Assembly (NCBI GenBank): GCA_016282815.1
Contig: JAEELU010000044.1
Span: 1 to 6,040 of the forward strand
Length of the DNA: 6,040 nucleotides
DNA from: Acholeplasmatales bacterium
Lineage (GTDB): Bacteria; Bacillota_I; Bacilli_A; Acholeplasmatales; Anaeroplasmataceae
Direction: 5' to 3'
The notes below the pieces were generated by a model. The model was not told the DNA's origin, did not search any database, and saw only the letters and a list, made by a program, of their open reading frames with translations. How positions within the stretch are numbered: position 1 is the stretch's first letter; each line of letters opens with the position of its first letter. The position numbers were made by a program, and so were the translations under genes. Positions 6,004 through 6,040 of this stretch are shown here, in pieces.

Positions 6004-6006
6004 AAA

Positions 6007-6040
6007 ATGGGAAGACCAAGTGGAACAAAGAATAATATGA
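6007..6040 (+). CDS. Start of an unidentified gene, 3'-truncated by window edge
   Basis: Only 11 full codons are visible, reading MGRPSGTKNNM. The GRPxGxKN opening is basic and AT-hook-like. It is seen at the start of some transposase or helix-turn-helix proteins and some phage packaging proteins, so a DNA-binding or mobile-element protein is possible, but this is a guess from a few residues. The start is backed by the excellent Shine-Dalgarno at 5995-6003, and the gene lies beyond the his terminator, so it is probably a separate transcription unit on the same strand. Confidence 0.6.
   Translation, partial: MGRPSGTKNNM

Larger units (their letters stand above)
5871..6006. other. Structured intergenic region
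   Basis: This 136-nt stretch without a gene separates the his operon from the next ORF. It contains, in order, an A8 run (5885-5892), a 16-nt dyad with an extended -10-like motif, an intrinsic terminator, a TATAAT element, a perfect 16-bp palindrome and a strong Shine-Dalgarno. No tRNA or other recognisable RNA gene is seen. Confidence 0.7.

Overview
The window holds most of a histidine biosynthesis operon from a low-GC bacterium, probably a Firmicute (Bacillota). The sequence is roughly one third G+C by eye. Translation starts have purine-rich Shine-Dalgarno sites, and A/T-ending codons dominate. TGG encodes Trp and TGA is used as a stop (hisF), so this is the standard code and not that of a mycoplasma. 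The protein sequences resemble Clostridia/Erysipelotrichia-type His enzymes, but genus cannot be read from the sequence alone.

Layout: positions 1-5314 carry, all on the + strand, hisD (5' end cut off by the window), hisC, hisB (dehydratase only), hisH, hisA, hisF and a fused hisIE. Every junction is an overlap of 1-16 nt or a gap of 1-2 nt, so the genes are almost certainly one transcript with translational coupling. At 5319, only 4 nt after hisIE, follows a flavin-reductase-family gene that is not a known histidine enzyme but seems to ride on the same message. A strong intrinsic terminator at 5915-5959 ends the unit. The 136-nt gap 5871-6006 also holds a 16-nt dyad with an extended -10-like element, a TATAAT element and a perfect 16-bp palindrome. 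After a near-perfect Shine-Dalgarno a new ORF begins at 6007, of which only 11 codons are visible.

Together the genes cover the pathway from phosphoribosyl-ATP to histidine except two steps. HisIE hydrolyses PR-ATP to PR-AMP and opens the ring. HisA isomerises ProFAR to PRFAR. HisH/HisF use glutamine to make IGP plus AICAR. HisB dehydrates IGP, HisC transaminates, and HisD oxidises histidinol to histidine. The first enzyme (HisG, perhaps with HisZ) would be expected upstream of the window. No histidinol-phosphate phosphatase is present here.

No convincing undescribed system is visible. The points most worth checking are a substitution at the conserved NAD-contacting Gln of HisD, the flavin reductase appended to the operon, and the structured intergenic region before the truncated last ORF.
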